In this document: positions 17,435 through 26,219 of the stretch, in pieces
How positions within the stretch are numbered: position 1 is the first letter of the stretch
How the letters are laid out: each line of letters starts with the position of its first letter
Program-made: the position numbers and the translations under genes
Notes under the pieces: generated by a model
What the model was told of the DNA's origin: nothing
The model's input: the letters and a program-made list of their open reading frames with translations, nothing else
The model's database searches: none
Assembly (NCBI GenBank): GCA_964358545.1
Contig: CAYHQN010000004.1
Location: 19,003-83,002, forward strand
Source: CAINVV01 sp031432175
GTDB taxonomy: Bacteria > Bacteroidota > Bacteroidia > Bacteroidales > Prolixibacteraceae
Direction: 5' to 3'
Length of the DNA: 64,000 bases

Positions 17435-18538
17435 ATGACCGATCTCCTAATCCATCAATATCTAACCTCCTTTGGCCGTACCGAGCAGGTAACTGACTGG
17501 AAACCATTCGGCCACGGTCATATTAATGATACCATTTTGATTCGAACCAAAGGAGATGAGGCCCCTGACTTTATCCTTCAGCGCAAAAACCACTATGTTT
17601 TCAAAAACGTACCCGGAATGCTGAACAACATCAGGCTGGTAACGGGACATATTCGTTCGAAATTGTTGGCTGAAGGAGAACCGGAGATCGACCGAAAGGT
17701 GATGAATTACCTCAGTACAAAAGATGGGAAACAATACATTCAGGACGAATCGGGCAACTACTGGACCCTTTTCCTGTTTGTCTGCAATTCGCACGGAATC
17801 GAAGAGGTAACCCATGCCGATCAGGCTTACAGTGCCGGTAACGCATTTGGAAAGTTCCAGCTTCAACTTTCCGATCTGGATGGTACCAAACTGATTGAAA
17901 CCATTCCCAATTTTCACAATGGCAAATTCAGGTATCAGCAATTTCTGGATGCCATCTCGCTCAATGCGGCAGGTCGTTGTGCCTCTATGCAAACGGAGAT
18001 TGAACAGTTACTTCATCGGTCAGATGAAATGTTGCAGTTGCAAAATTGGCTCGATCAAGGAAAACTACCACTTCGGATCACCCACAACGACACCAAAATA
18101 AACAACATTCTGTACGGTCCCGACGAACAGAGTCTCTGCATCATCGATCTTGATACGGTGATGCCTGGCACCATCCTCTTCGATTTTGGCGATGCCATCC
18201 GTACCCTTTGCAACAGCGCAGCTGAAGATGAACCTGATCTTAGCAGGATCAGCTTTAATCAAGCATATTTTGAAGCCTTTACACGCGGTTATCTCTCAGA
18301 AAGCCGACAGTTTTTGACTAATCTGGAAAAAGAGAATCTGGTTTTCTCCTGCAGGTATATGGTTTGGGAACAGACCATCCGGTTCCTGGCGGACTACCTG
18401 AACGGAGACCCCTACTACAAGATCTCCTATCCCGAGCATAACCGCGATAGGGCCCTGTCACAATTGCGCTATTTAAAGGTTTTGGAGGAGAATGACTCCT
18501 GGATGGAAGACTGTGTAAAGCAAAGTTTGTTGCAATAG
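17435..18538 (+). CDS. Phosphotransferase-family sugar kinase (NahK-like)
   Basis: 367 residues of the aminoglycoside-phosphotransferase/choline-kinase fold. The catalytic loop reads ITHNDTKINNILY with Asp219, followed by the metal-binding CIIDLDTVMPG and DFGDAIRT. Members of this branch include N-acetylhexosamine 1-kinase. With the upstream nucleotidyltransferase and MFS permease it fits a salvage route in which an imported sugar is phosphorylated at C1 and then activated. It is preceded by the nested palindrome. An antibiotic kinase role is unlikely from this context. Substrate assignment is inference. Confidence 0.82.
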   Translation: MTDLLIHQYLTSFGRTEQVTDWKPFGHGHINDTILIRTKGDEAPDFILQRKNHYVFKNVPGMLNNIRLVTGHIRSKLLAEGEPEIDRKVMNYLSTKDGKQYIQDESGNYWTLFLFVCNSHGIEEVTHADQAYSAGNAFGKFQLQLSDLDGTKLIETIPNFHNGKFRYQQFLDAISLNAAGRCASMQTEIEQLLHRSDEMLQLQNWLDQGKLPLRITHNDTKINNILYGPDEQSLCIIDLDTVMPGTILFDFGDAIRTLCNSAAEDEPDLSRISFNQAYFEAFTRGYLSESRQFLTNLEKENLVFSCRYMVWEQTIRFLADYLNGDPYYKISYPEHNRDRALSQLRYLKVLEENDSWMEDCVKQSLLQ

Positions 18539-18899
18539 GTATCCTTCCCCAGAAGAAAATTTAACCAAAAATGGGTCCCAAGGAATGCATAAAGACCAGA
18601 ACCTGAAATTTGTAGAAGATCTAGTTCTGTAGGTCGCGGTCCCGCTAGGGATCTGATATTTATAAAAATATATAGATTAATAGAACTGGAATCCCGTAGG
18701 GTAATGTCATTAAGTTTAGAAAAATTTATGCGACTCTCAACAGATTGCTTCACACTTCGTTCCTCGTGTTCGCAATGACGAAGCAATCTGTTGATAATCT
18801 GCAAAATACACAACATGCCGACTATTCAAATATTCACAATCTTTAACGTCGCACAATCCATTTATGACAGTTCGTGCCCATTTGTGGTTAAATTTTCTC
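18539..18899. other. Intergenic region with decayed repeats, no gene seen
   Basis: 361 bp between the convergent kinase and murI genes. It contains two imperfect copies of a CCCG(C/T)AGGG-type motif (in GCGGTCCCGCTAGGGATCTG at about 18638-18657 and AATCCCGTAGGGTAATG at about 18691-18707), an AT-rich stretch, and a palindrome AACAGATTGCTTC (18739-18751) / GAAGCAATCTGTT (18780-18792). No start codon opens a convincing frame. Confidence 0.6.
18739..18792. repeat. GATTGCTTC/CGCAATGACG palindrome
   Basis: 13-bp perfect arms AACAGATTGCTTC / GAAGCAATCTGTT, with an inner ACAC/GTGT pairing and the CGCAATGACG motif shared with the nested palindrome at 17204-17377. The motif resembles an intergenic repeat widespread in bacterial genomes (from memory). 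Confidence 0.8.
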
Positions 18900-19736
18900 T
18901 TACCCCAATTTAATGTGTTTTGATTTTACCTCGCTGCCCAGAAACAGATTGGCCAACTGGTCGAAATTGTCAGGTGACTCGGTTGTAAAAAACTCCCTGC
19001 GGCCAGATTTTGAGCAATCCAACTCCATTTCAGGATGGCGGATCAGATAATCTTTCAAACGTTCCGCTACAATAGCTCCCTGGGTCATCAACTGAACACC
19101 ATTTGGCAAATACTGCCGGATCACTTTCGTCAAAAGCGGATAATGTGTGCAGCCAAGAATGACGGTATCGATCAAAGGATCTTTGCCGAAAAGTTCGTCT
19201 AAATTCTGTTTGACAAAAAAAGCTGCCCCGGGGCTTTCAATAAGGTTATTTTCTACGATGGGCACCCACATCGGACAAGCCACCTGGGTGACAAATATCG
19301 GGTTGTTTGGGGATATTTTGGCTATCTCCATGGGATAGGATTCGGAAATGACCGTTCCATTCGTGCCCAAAACACCCACATGGCCTGTTTTCGTCATATC
19401 CGGGATCATCTCCACGCTAGGCCTGATCACCCCCAAAACCCGTCTGGCGGGAAAAGTTACAGGCAGGTCAATTTGCTGGATGTTGCGCAGCGCCTTTGCC
19501 GAGGCAGTGTTACAAGCCAGGACAACCAGCCGGCATCCCTGCTCAAAAAGCTGAAAAACCGCTTGTCTCGTATATTCATAAACAACTTCAAAAGAGCGGG
19601 TCCCGTATGGATTTCTGGCATTATCCCCCAGATAGATGTAATCGTATTGTGGCAATTCACGAAGCAGCTCTTTGAAAATTGTCAGTCCGCCGTAACCGGA
19701 ATCAAAAACGCCAATGGGTTGGTAGCTCTTCGACAT
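18900..19736 (-). CDS. murI: Glutamate racemase
   Basis: Start set at ATG 19736 (MSKSYQPIGVFDSGYGG) since the longer frame needs a TTG. 278 residues. Makes D-glutamate for peptidoglycan. Signature segments: IGVFDSGYGGLTI, the first catalytic Cys in VVLACNTASAKALR and the second in VILGCTHYPLLTKV; YLGDNARNPYG is also conserved. It is the last gene of the minus-strand envelope cluster bamA-ompH-ompH-murI, but a terminator-like hairpin lies between it and the ompH genes, so it may have its own promoter. Confidence 0.93.
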   Translation of the reverse strand: MSKSYQPIGVFDSGYGGLTIFKELLRELPQYDYIYLGDNARNPYGTRSFEVVYEYTRQAVFQLFEQGCRLVVLACNTASAKALRNIQQIDLPVTFPARRVLGVIRPSVEMIPDMTKTGHVGVLGTNGTVISESYPMEIAKISPNNPIFVTQVACPMWVPIVENNLIESPGAAFFVKQNLDELFGKDPLIDTVILGCTHYPLLTKVIRQYLPNGVQLMTQGAIVAERLKDYLIRHPEMELDCSKSGRREFFTTESPDNFDQLANLFLGSEVKSKHIKLG

Positions 19737-19810
19737 AAACAATAATTTATTTTTCGAAGCTACTAATTATTCGCAACATTGATTGCCAATTATCACTCTG
19801 AAAAAGAAAT

Positions 19811-19840
19811 AAAAAAGGGCACCTTGCAGCGCCCTTATCC
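19811..19840 (-). terminator. Terminator of the bamA-ompH-ompH operon
   Basis: On the minus strand AAGGGCGC / GTGCCCTT form a stem with one G-T wobble around TGCAAG, followed by TTTTTTA. It lies 20 bp after the last ompH stop. Confidence 0.7.
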
Positions 19841-19859
19841 TATATCTAATCCTATCGAA

Positions 19860-20378
19860 TTACTTTAGACCGAGCTTTGCTTTAACCAGTGGCATCATGT
19901 CTGTTGACTGTGCTGGATTGAAATACAATACACTGTTAACTTCAAAAACATACAACATCCCTTGCTCTTTAGCAACTTCACCGATTGCTTTGCGGGCTTT
20001 CTCTACAACAGGCTGGAACTGTTTGCTCTCTTCCTTCTGAAGATTTTCCTGGGCTTGTTGCTGGAAAGTTTGTATTCTCTCCTGAAGACTCTGAATATCA
20101 GCCTCTTTCGCTTGACGAATAGCGTCCGTAACATTGGGTTGTTTTACCAAAGCAACATACTCCTGGCCTTTGGTTTGGTACTCTTTTTGCATAACAGCCA
20201 ACTGTGCCTCAAGGTCTGATTGCATTTTAGCCATGGCTTTCTGAGCGACTTCACGTTCAGGCATGGTAGAGATCAAACCCTGAAAGTCAATGTGACCAAA
20301 TTTCAATGTTTGGGCCGAAGCGGAAGCTCCAACAAATAGAAGAAGGGAAAAAGTTATAACACTTAAGAAATGTCTCAT
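19860..20378 (-). CDS. OmpH/Skp-family periplasmic chaperone (second copy)
   Basis: Start set at ATG 20378 (MRHFLSVITFSLLLFVGAS) since the longer frame needs a TTG. 172 residues: signal peptide to ASASAQ, then FGHIDFQGLISTMPEREVAQ and a long coiled coil rich in Lys, Glu and Gln (residues ~45-120), the tentacle pattern of Skp. It would bind unfolded outer membrane proteins in the periplasm and hand them to BamA, encoded two genes upstream. It is a divergent tandem copy of the next gene. Confidence 0.88.
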   Translation of the reverse strand: MRHFLSVITFSLLLFVGASASAQTLKFGHIDFQGLISTMPEREVAQKAMAKMQSDLEAQLAVMQKEYQTKGQEYVALVKQPNVTDAIRQAKEADIQSLQERIQTFQQQAQENLQKEESKQFQPVVEKARKAIGEVAKEQGMLYVFEVNSVLYFNPAQSTDMMPLVKAKLGLK

Positions 20379-20416
20379 GATCAATCTGATTTAATTTTAT
20401 GCGCAAATTTATAACA

Positions 20417-20932
20417 TTAATTTTTATATCCAAGTTTTTGTAACACCTGATCGCTCAGGTCAAATTTCGGATTGGTGTAGATCATCGTCATGCTACCGGC
20501 CTTGTCAAAAACCATCGCATAAGCTCCCTGCTCGGCTATGGTCTGAATGGCACTGAAAACTTCGTCCTGAATAGGCTTTACCAGGGCTTCCCGTTTTTTT
20601 GCCAAATCACCTTCCGGACCAAAATACTGCCGCTGCAGCTTTTTGTACTCCTTCTCTTTGTTGACTATTTGTTCTTCACGTTTACGTTTCATATCCTGGG
20701 AAAGCAATATCACCTCGCCCTGATAATCCTTGTAGATCTGGTCAAGCTCAGCATGAAGCGTCTCAAGTTCTTTCTGGTATTTCTGTGATAGTTTATCCAG
20801 TTGTTCCTGGGCAGCGACATAAGCCGGCAATTTCCCCAAAATAAAATCGGTGTCGACGTAGGCATATTTCTGGGCAAAACTGCTTGTCATACATACGAAA
20901 ATGAAAACTCCCAAAAAAATAATCTTCTTCAT
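20417..20932 (-). CDS. OmpH/Skp-family periplasmic chaperone (first copy)
   Basis: 171 residues: signal peptide MKKIIFLGVFIFVCMTSSFA, the OmpH start KYAYVDTDFILGKLPAYVAA, and a coiled coil from ~40 to 120 (KYQKELETLHAELDQIYKDY). Periplasmic holdase for outer membrane proteins. It lies 48 bp downstream of bamA and 32 bp upstream of the second ompH, so the three are probably one transcript. Two ompH copies behind bamA is the usual Bacteroidota order. Confidence 0.88.
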   Translation of the reverse strand: MKKIIFLGVFIFVCMTSSFAQKYAYVDTDFILGKLPAYVAAQEQLDKLSQKYQKELETLHAELDQIYKDYQGEVILLSQDMKRKREEQIVNKEKEYKKLQRQYFGPEGDLAKKREALVKPIQDEVFSAIQTIAEQGAYAMVFDKAGSMTMIYTNPKFDLSDQVLQKLGYKN

Positions 20933-20980
20933 CTCAATAAGTTTTTATCATGAAGTAATATCAAAATTCAGGCCAAATTT

Positions 20981-23596
20981 TTAAAATTGCTGTCCCATGA
21001 TGAAGTGGAACTGACTTCCACCTGTTCCCTTGGTATACCCGTCATCGAATCCATAACCCCAGTCAAATCCCATCAGACCAAACATTGGCAGGAAGATCCT
21101 GATACCCAAACCTGCAGATCTCTTGATACTGAAAGGATTGTAATCTGAGATGTCGTACCACGAATTACCGGCTTCGAGGAAGCCTAAACCGTAAATAGTG
21201 GCAGATTGTGACAAGGTGATCGGATAACGAAGCTCAACGGTGATCTTCTCATAGATATTACCACCCTGTGGAGGGGTTAACGAGTTGTTTTCATAACCGC
21301 GTAAACCGATGTATTCACTTCCGTAAGAGCTATATCCCGACATACCATCTCCTCCCAATTTGTAGGATTCGAACGGTGAGCGAAGGTTTTTGTTGTAATA
21401 GCCCAAAAGTCCGGTTTCAAACTTTGTCCTAAGGATAAGTTTGGCATCCTGACGCGCCTGCAGCGGAGTAAAGATATCCGCCTTAAACGACCACTTATGG
21501 TACTCAATCAATCTGTACCTTTCAGCAGCAGTCATTGTTTTACTGCTGTAATCTTTCCCTGTAAACAGCGAGAAAGGAGGAGTCAGTGCCAATGAGATGG
21601 AGAAGTTCGATCCCCTTCTGGTGTACAACGGACTATCTGTCGAATTTCGCCCGAATACAGTTCTGAATGCCAGTGTATTGGAGGTACCGTTCTGGAAGAT
21701 GAAATATTTCCAGTTGTCAAGAATGTATCTCTGGTAAGAAAGTTCGTGATACAGGGTAAAGTAGTTGTCAGGCCTTTTCAAACGGTATCCCAATCCAACC
21801 GATGCGCCCAAAACACCCATTTTCTCAGTGATGTCATAATTGTACTGGTTGTAGCCACTACCATATCCGCTTCCATATCCGCTACCGTATCCGCTTCCAT
21901 AACCGCTGCCATAACCTCCATAGCCACCATAACCACCACCATACATTCCATTACCATAGCCGCCGTAATTGTATGCGCTGTTACCGCTGGTCTGTTTGGA
22001 ATAGTAAATCGAGAAGGTGAATGAGTTGGGTTTCTTCCCTCCCAGCCATGGTTCGGTAAAGGAAAAACTATACGATTGATAATAAGAGCCATTGGTTTGG
22101 GCACGCAGTGTCAATGTTTGACCATCCCCGGTAGGGAGCGGCCTCCAGGCCTTTTTGTTGCCAATATTCCTTACGGAGAAGTTGGAGAATTTCAATCCGA
22201 CCGTTCCGACAAACATCCCGGCCCCCCATCCTCCCGAAAGTTCAACCTGGTCGTTGGCGCGCTCTTCAAGTTCATAGTTGATGTCAACAGTTCCATCCTC
22301 GGGATGCGGAACCACGTCGGGTTTGATGGCTTCCGGATTAAAGTGGCCCATTTGGGAGAGCTCACGTACCGAACGAATGATGTTTTCCTTGCTGAAAAGC
22401 TGACCCGGACGAGTGTACAACTCACGGCGGGCAACGTGTTCGTTGGTCTTGGTATTTCCTTTGATGCCTATCGAATTAATGGTTGCCTGCGAACCTTCGA
22501 CAATCCTCATCTCAAAATCAATAGAATCATTCTCAACCTTCACCTCAACCGGATTGAGGTTAAAGAAGAGATAACCGGTATTCAGGTATTGGTTCGAAAC
22601 GGCATCATCATCTTCGGTAAGGCGCTTTTCAAGAAGCTTCTGATCAAAAACATCACCCTTCTTAATACCCAGTACCCTGGATAGTTGATCATCTGTTAGA
22701 ACCGTGTTCCCAATCCATCGAATATTTCTGAAGTAGTATCGTCGTCCTTCATCAATCCAATATTTCAGTTTAACGGTATTTCTGGTCGTATCTTTGATGA
22801 TGGTATCGGCCAGGATGATGGCATCACGGTAGCCATTTTCGTTGTATTTCTTGATCAGGTTAATTTTATCTTCATCAAACTTGTCCTGGAGAAACTTTTT
22901 CGAGGAGAAAAAATTGATCGGTTTTTTTGATTTGGTCTTCTTCATGGATTTCTCCAATGTGAAGGTACTCACCTGTTTGGCACCCACAAACTCTATTTCA
23001 CTGATCTTCACTTTGGTCTTCTTGTTCACCATAATGTCGAGCACCAACTGATTTTGCTTGGTGGTATCATCCTTTTGAACAATGCTCACTTCGGTATTGT
23101 AAAACCCTTTGCCCTGGTAGTAGCTGAGAATCTGTCTCTGGGCAGTGTTGACGAGGTTATCGGTAACCTGTCCACCTATCAGCATCATTACCTGCTTCTC
23201 AATATCTTCCTTTTCACTTTTGCTGACACCATGGTAATTTTTGGCTGCAAGTCTTGGCCGCTCCTGCAGATAAACATTCAGCCAGATTTTGTCCCCTACT
23301 ATTTTTGTCGCAGAAATTTTTACATCCGAAAACAAACCCTGCTTCCAATATTTTCTCAAGGCGGATGTAACCTGATCGCCGGGAATTGTAATTTCCTCAC
23401 CAATATTTAACCCGGAAAGTCCTTTCAACACCTCAGTATCCAGGAATCTGATACCGCTAATTTCGATACCTGCCAACGTATAATGTTTTGGACTATCGTA
23501 AAAAACGGAAAAATTTGTACTGTCAGCTACTGTTTGCGCATACAATTGGGCACCAGAAAATAAAGCAAGAAATAAAAATAAAACTCTTTTGACCAT
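20981..23596 (-). CDS. bamA: Outer membrane protein assembly factor BamA, with Gly/Tyr-rich insert
   Basis: Start set at ATG 23596, one base after the uppS stop, because MVKRVLFLFLALFSGAQLYA is a good signal peptide; a longer frame to 23767 only overlaps uppS. 871 residues: POTRA repeats (about 45-430, e.g. YTLAGIEISGIRFLDTEVLK, INSIGIKGNTKTNEHVARR) and a C-terminal 16-strand barrel ending RIFLPMFGLMGFDWGYGFDD...FHFIMGQQF with a terminal Phe. Folds and inserts beta-barrel proteins. Residues ~540-585 in the barrel are a low-complexity run of YGSG and GGYG units absent from textbook BamA, probably an external loop. Confidence 0.93.
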   Translation of the reverse strand: MVKRVLFLFLALFSGAQLYAQTVADSTNFSVFYDSPKHYTLAGIEISGIRFLDTEVLKGLSGLNIGEEITIPGDQVTSALRKYWKQGLFSDVKISATKIVGDKIWLNVYLQERPRLAAKNYHGVSKSEKEDIEKQVMMLIGGQVTDNLVNTAQRQILSYYQGKGFYNTEVSIVQKDDTTKQNQLVLDIMVNKKTKVKISEIEFVGAKQVSTFTLEKSMKKTKSKKPINFFSSKKFLQDKFDEDKINLIKKYNENGYRDAIILADTIIKDTTRNTVKLKYWIDEGRRYYFRNIRWIGNTVLTDDQLSRVLGIKKGDVFDQKLLEKRLTEDDDAVSNQYLNTGYLFFNLNPVEVKVENDSIDFEMRIVEGSQATINSIGIKGNTKTNEHVARRELYTRPGQLFSKENIIRSVRELSQMGHFNPEAIKPDVVPHPEDGTVDINYELEERANDQVELSGGWGAGMFVGTVGLKFSNFSVRNIGNKKAWRPLPTGDGQTLTLRAQTNGSYYQSYSFSFTEPWLGGKKPNSFTFSIYYSKQTSGNSAYNYGGYGNGMYGGGYGGYGGYGSGYGSGYGSGYGSGYGSGYNQYNYDITEKMGVLGASVGLGYRLKRPDNYFTLYHELSYQRYILDNWKYFIFQNGTSNTLAFRTVFGRNSTDSPLYTRRGSNFSISLALTPPFSLFTGKDYSSKTMTAAERYRLIEYHKWSFKADIFTPLQARQDAKLILRTKFETGLLGYYNKNLRSPFESYKLGGDGMSGYSSYGSEYIGLRGYENNSLTPPQGGNIYEKITVELRYPITLSQSATIYGLGFLEAGNSWYDISDYNPFSIKRSAGLGIRIFLPMFGLMGFDWGYGFDDGYTKGTGGSQFHFIMGQQF

Positions 23597-23597
23597 G

Positions 23598-24338
23598 TCA
23601 AATTCTAATTTGTTCACTAGTTTTTCCAAAACGTCTTTCTCTCTTTTGGAAATCATTAACTGCCTCAAATAGATCATCTTTTCGATAGTCTGGCCACAAC
23701 TTTTGCGTAAAATACAACTCAGTATAGGCGATCTGCCAAAGAAGAAAATTACTAACCCTGAATTCACCGCCGGTACGAATCAACAGTTCAGGATCAGGCA
23801 GGCCAAATGTAGGAAGATATTTTCCAATCAACTCTTCATTAATGCTACTTTTGTCAATTTTGTCATTTTTTAACTCATCGGCCATTCTTTTTACCGCTTC
23901 CACCATCTCCCAACGACCTGAATAGCTCAGTGCCAGCACCAATCTAAGCCCGCTATTCTCTTTTGTTTTGGCAATTGCAGCGGCCAATTTTTGCTGAACT
24001 TGCTCCGGAAGTGAGGCAATATCACCTATGGTACGCAGCGATACATTGTTTTTGTGGAGATTTTCCGTCTCGGCAACGATGGCATGGACCAGCAATCCCA
24101 TCAAGGCATCAACCTCCTCCTTGGGCCTGTTCCAGTTCTCTGTCGAAAAAGCATAGAGGGTAAGGTATTGGATGCCCATTTCACCCGCCCCCTCCACGAC
24201 AGAGCGGACAGCCTCCACCCCTTCGCGGTGACCAAAGATCCGGTCTAATCCATGTTGTTCTGCCCAGCGCCCATTGCCATCCATGATGATGGCGACATGT
24301 TGCGGGATCTTATCCGTTTTTAACTCTTTAGAATGCAC
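23598..24338 (-). CDS. uppS: Isoprenyl (undecaprenyl) diphosphate synthase
   Basis: 246 residues. cis-prenyltransferase that elongates farnesyl diphosphate with isopentenyl diphosphate to the lipid carrier for cell wall and O-antigen synthesis. Signatures: VAIIMDGNGRWAEQHGL with Asp20, FGHREGVEAVR, LTLYAFSTENWNRP, and the C-terminal PELLIRTGGEFRVSNFLLW and WPDYRKDDLFEA. Its start overlaps the end of porG by 11 bp and its stop is 1 bp from bamA, so porG-uppS-bamA are translationally tight. Confidence 0.94.
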   Translation of the reverse strand: MHSKELKTDKIPQHVAIIMDGNGRWAEQHGLDRIFGHREGVEAVRSVVEGAGEMGIQYLTLYAFSTENWNRPKEEVDALMGLLVHAIVAETENLHKNNVSLRTIGDIASLPEQVQQKLAAAIAKTKENSGLRLVLALSYSGRWEMVEAVKRMADELKNDKIDKSSINEELIGKYLPTFGLPDPELLIRTGGEFRVSNFLLWQIAYTELYFTQKLWPDYRKDDLFEAVNDFQKRERRFGKTSEQIRI

Positions 24339-25224
24339 TTTTCCTGACGTTTTTTTCGTTCACTTTACATACTCCCTTGTCTGTCCAAACCTGCCAATGC
24401 AAAGAAAGGTGCACCGAACCATACCAATCGTTGTTCAGCAAAACACTTGGAGCAAACTCCGCAGGATAGGTTTGGATCAAAGGATCTGCATTTTGGTATC
24501 TTTTGGGATCCTTCAGGTTATCTATATTATCGGTAAAGGTCTTCCTGACACACAACTCCACGCATACCCCAAGCCTTTTGGTCAGGTTGTATTTAATCCC
24601 AAAACCCATCGGGATGATGGGTGACAGCGCATCGGAATCGTTGGATTTGTTGTTGTTCTTATCCAAAACCGGTTGGTACAAATTTTTATAGGGTACAAAC
24701 GGATAATTATACAACTGCGGCACAAGTACAAGGGTCCCCCGCCTTGGAGCCCTTGAAAAAAACCCGCCCACACCCAGGGACAGAAATGGGGTAAAACGGT
24801 CTTTGGTGGTACTTCCCATTTTATAATCCATGAAATTGAATTCGAATATCGCTTCAAAAGATTGTATTGATCTGTTAAAATTGTACGAATCGTCTGTCTT
24901 CTTCATGAACAACTCGGTTGGCATACCGGAAGTTGGATCATTGATGGTGATACGGGAGGTAGGTTCGGCAAGGTTTACACCGGGAAAGGTGCCTGACGAC
25001 TTCAGGGTACCTGATATCAATTGCCCGCGGATGGACATTCTTTTGTTAAAATTCCATCTTCCAAGAAGCCCGTAAAGTGTCGTGATCTCCTTTCCGTAAG
25101 AGACATTTTCCAAATCTCCCCAATAGACCGCCGCACCGATCCGGATACCAACATCAGCCGATTTTTGCGGGAAAGACTGCAAAAAACAGAAAAGCATGGA
25201 AATTATGATCAACACTCTCTTCAT
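24328..25224 (-). CDS. porG: PorG-like outer membrane protein of the type IX secretion system (DUF6089)
   Basis: Start set at ATG 25224 (MKRVLIIISMLFCFLQSFPQ, signal peptide) over a GTG at 25236. 298 residues forming a small predicted beta-barrel: VGIRIGAAVYWGDLENVSYG, TPFLSLGVGGFFSRAPRRGT, IPMGFGIKYNLTKRLGV, ending LNNDWYGSVHLSLHWQVW. The DUF6089/PorG family is known from the type IX secretion system, and in Porphyromonas the gene sits immediately beside uppS and bamA, the same order as here. Function as PorG rests on family and synteny; no other T9SS gene is in the window. Confidence 0.8.
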   Translation of the reverse strand: MKRVLIIISMLFCFLQSFPQKSADVGIRIGAAVYWGDLENVSYGKEITTLYGLLGRWNFNKRMSIRGQLISGTLKSSGTFPGVNLAEPTSRITINDPTSGMPTELFMKKTDDSYNFNRSIQSFEAIFEFNFMDYKMGSTTKDRFTPFLSLGVGGFFSRAPRRGTLVLVPQLYNYPFVPYKNLYQPVLDKNNNKSNDSDALSPIIPMGFGIKYNLTKRLGVCVELCVRKTFTDNIDNLKDPKRYQNADPLIQTYPAEFAPSVLLNNDWYGSVHLSLHWQVWTDKGVCKVNEKNVRKSAF

Positions 25225-25324
25225 AAAACCTGACACTTTACTATGGATACAAAGGTAACAGAAACCCCCGCTAATTTATTTAAAAGCTCGCAAAACAGCG
25301 ATAAAATTAGCTTGCTGTCGAACT

Positions 25325-26203
25325 TTAATTTCTTTTGTCTGCCCCCCACAGCAATTTTTTGCGCAGGGTTTCATAAAAGGACTGATTTTCAAATTTCAAT
25401 ACATTGATGATGAAGTCAGACTTGCATATTTTCCAGACCATATCTGTATCAAAAGGGGCCGACCGCGAATCCAGCGTGGCCATGTACCTGCCTCCGCGTC
25501 CTTCCACCCATAATGTAACCACTTCGTGATCGGAGATAACTACCGGTCGGATGGCAAGATTGTGGGGCGCAATCGGGGCAATGACGAAGTTTGCAGATCC
25601 TGGTGTGATGATTGGTCCGCCAACACTTAAAGAATAGGCCGTGGTCCCTGTTGGTGTGGATACAATTAAACCATCTGCCCAATAAGTATTTAACAAATCC
25701 CCTCCCACCTCAACATGTACAGTAATCATTTGCGAGGAATCCTGTTTGTGGACGGTGAACTCATTTAAGGCATAGGGAAAATCAGCAAACAGTCCGAACT
25801 TATTTTCCAATTTTAACAAAGAACGAGGTTGAAGAATAAACTTTCCGGCAAATAGCTTCTCAATGGAAAACTCAAGCTCTGCCTGGGCAATATCCGCCAA
25901 AAAACCCAATCTGCCACTGTTAATCCCAACCATTGGGATTCCTGAATCCCTCACAAAGGTGATGGCCTGCAAAAAAGTTCCATCGCCTCCGATACTCATA
26001 AAAAAATCTACACCTGCCAACTCACTGTCGGAAGAGAAGCCCTCAATCCTGCCTGGATCAATCCCGGCCTCCTTTTTTAAAAAATCAAGAAAGGGAGTAT
26101 AAATGATGACCTCTGTCTCATGAAGATGCAATAACTCCAGCAAACGTTTCATGCTGTCGTAAAAAATTGGTCCGATGGTCCATCCAAAAAGGGCAATTCT
26201 CAT
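25325..26203 (-). CDS. nadK: NAD kinase
   Basis: 292 residues. Phosphorylates NAD to NADP with ATP or polyphosphate. The NAD kinase motif FMSIGGDGTFLQAITFV (GGDG at residues 72-75) and GINSGRLGFLADI, TPTGTTAYSLSVGGPIITP are all present and the length is standard. It follows the CBS-domain gene by 16 bp and precedes porG by 100 bp; the order CBS-nadK-porG-uppS-bamA is common in Bacteroidota. Confidence 0.94.
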   Translation of the reverse strand: MRIALFGWTIGPIFYDSMKRLLELLHLHETEVIIYTPFLDFLKKEAGIDPGRIEGFSSDSELAGVDFFMSIGGDGTFLQAITFVRDSGIPMVGINSGRLGFLADIAQAELEFSIEKLFAGKFILQPRSLLKLENKFGLFADFPYALNEFTVHKQDSSQMITVHVEVGGDLLNTYWADGLIVSTPTGTTAYSLSVGGPIITPGSANFVIAPIAPHNLAIRPVVISDHEVVTLWVEGRGGRYMATLDSRSAPFDTDMVWKICKSDFIINVLKFENQSFYETLRKKLLWGADKRN

Positions 26204-26219
26204 CTAAAGTAAATATTAA

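Noticed and set aside
22076..22684. 202-codon plus-strand frame inside bamA
   Set aside because: Antisense shadow of a long, well-supported gene; composition mirrors the BamA codons.
23597..23767. N-terminal extension of BamA
   Set aside because: Overlaps uppS completely and lacks a signal peptide; ATG 23596 gives a proper one.
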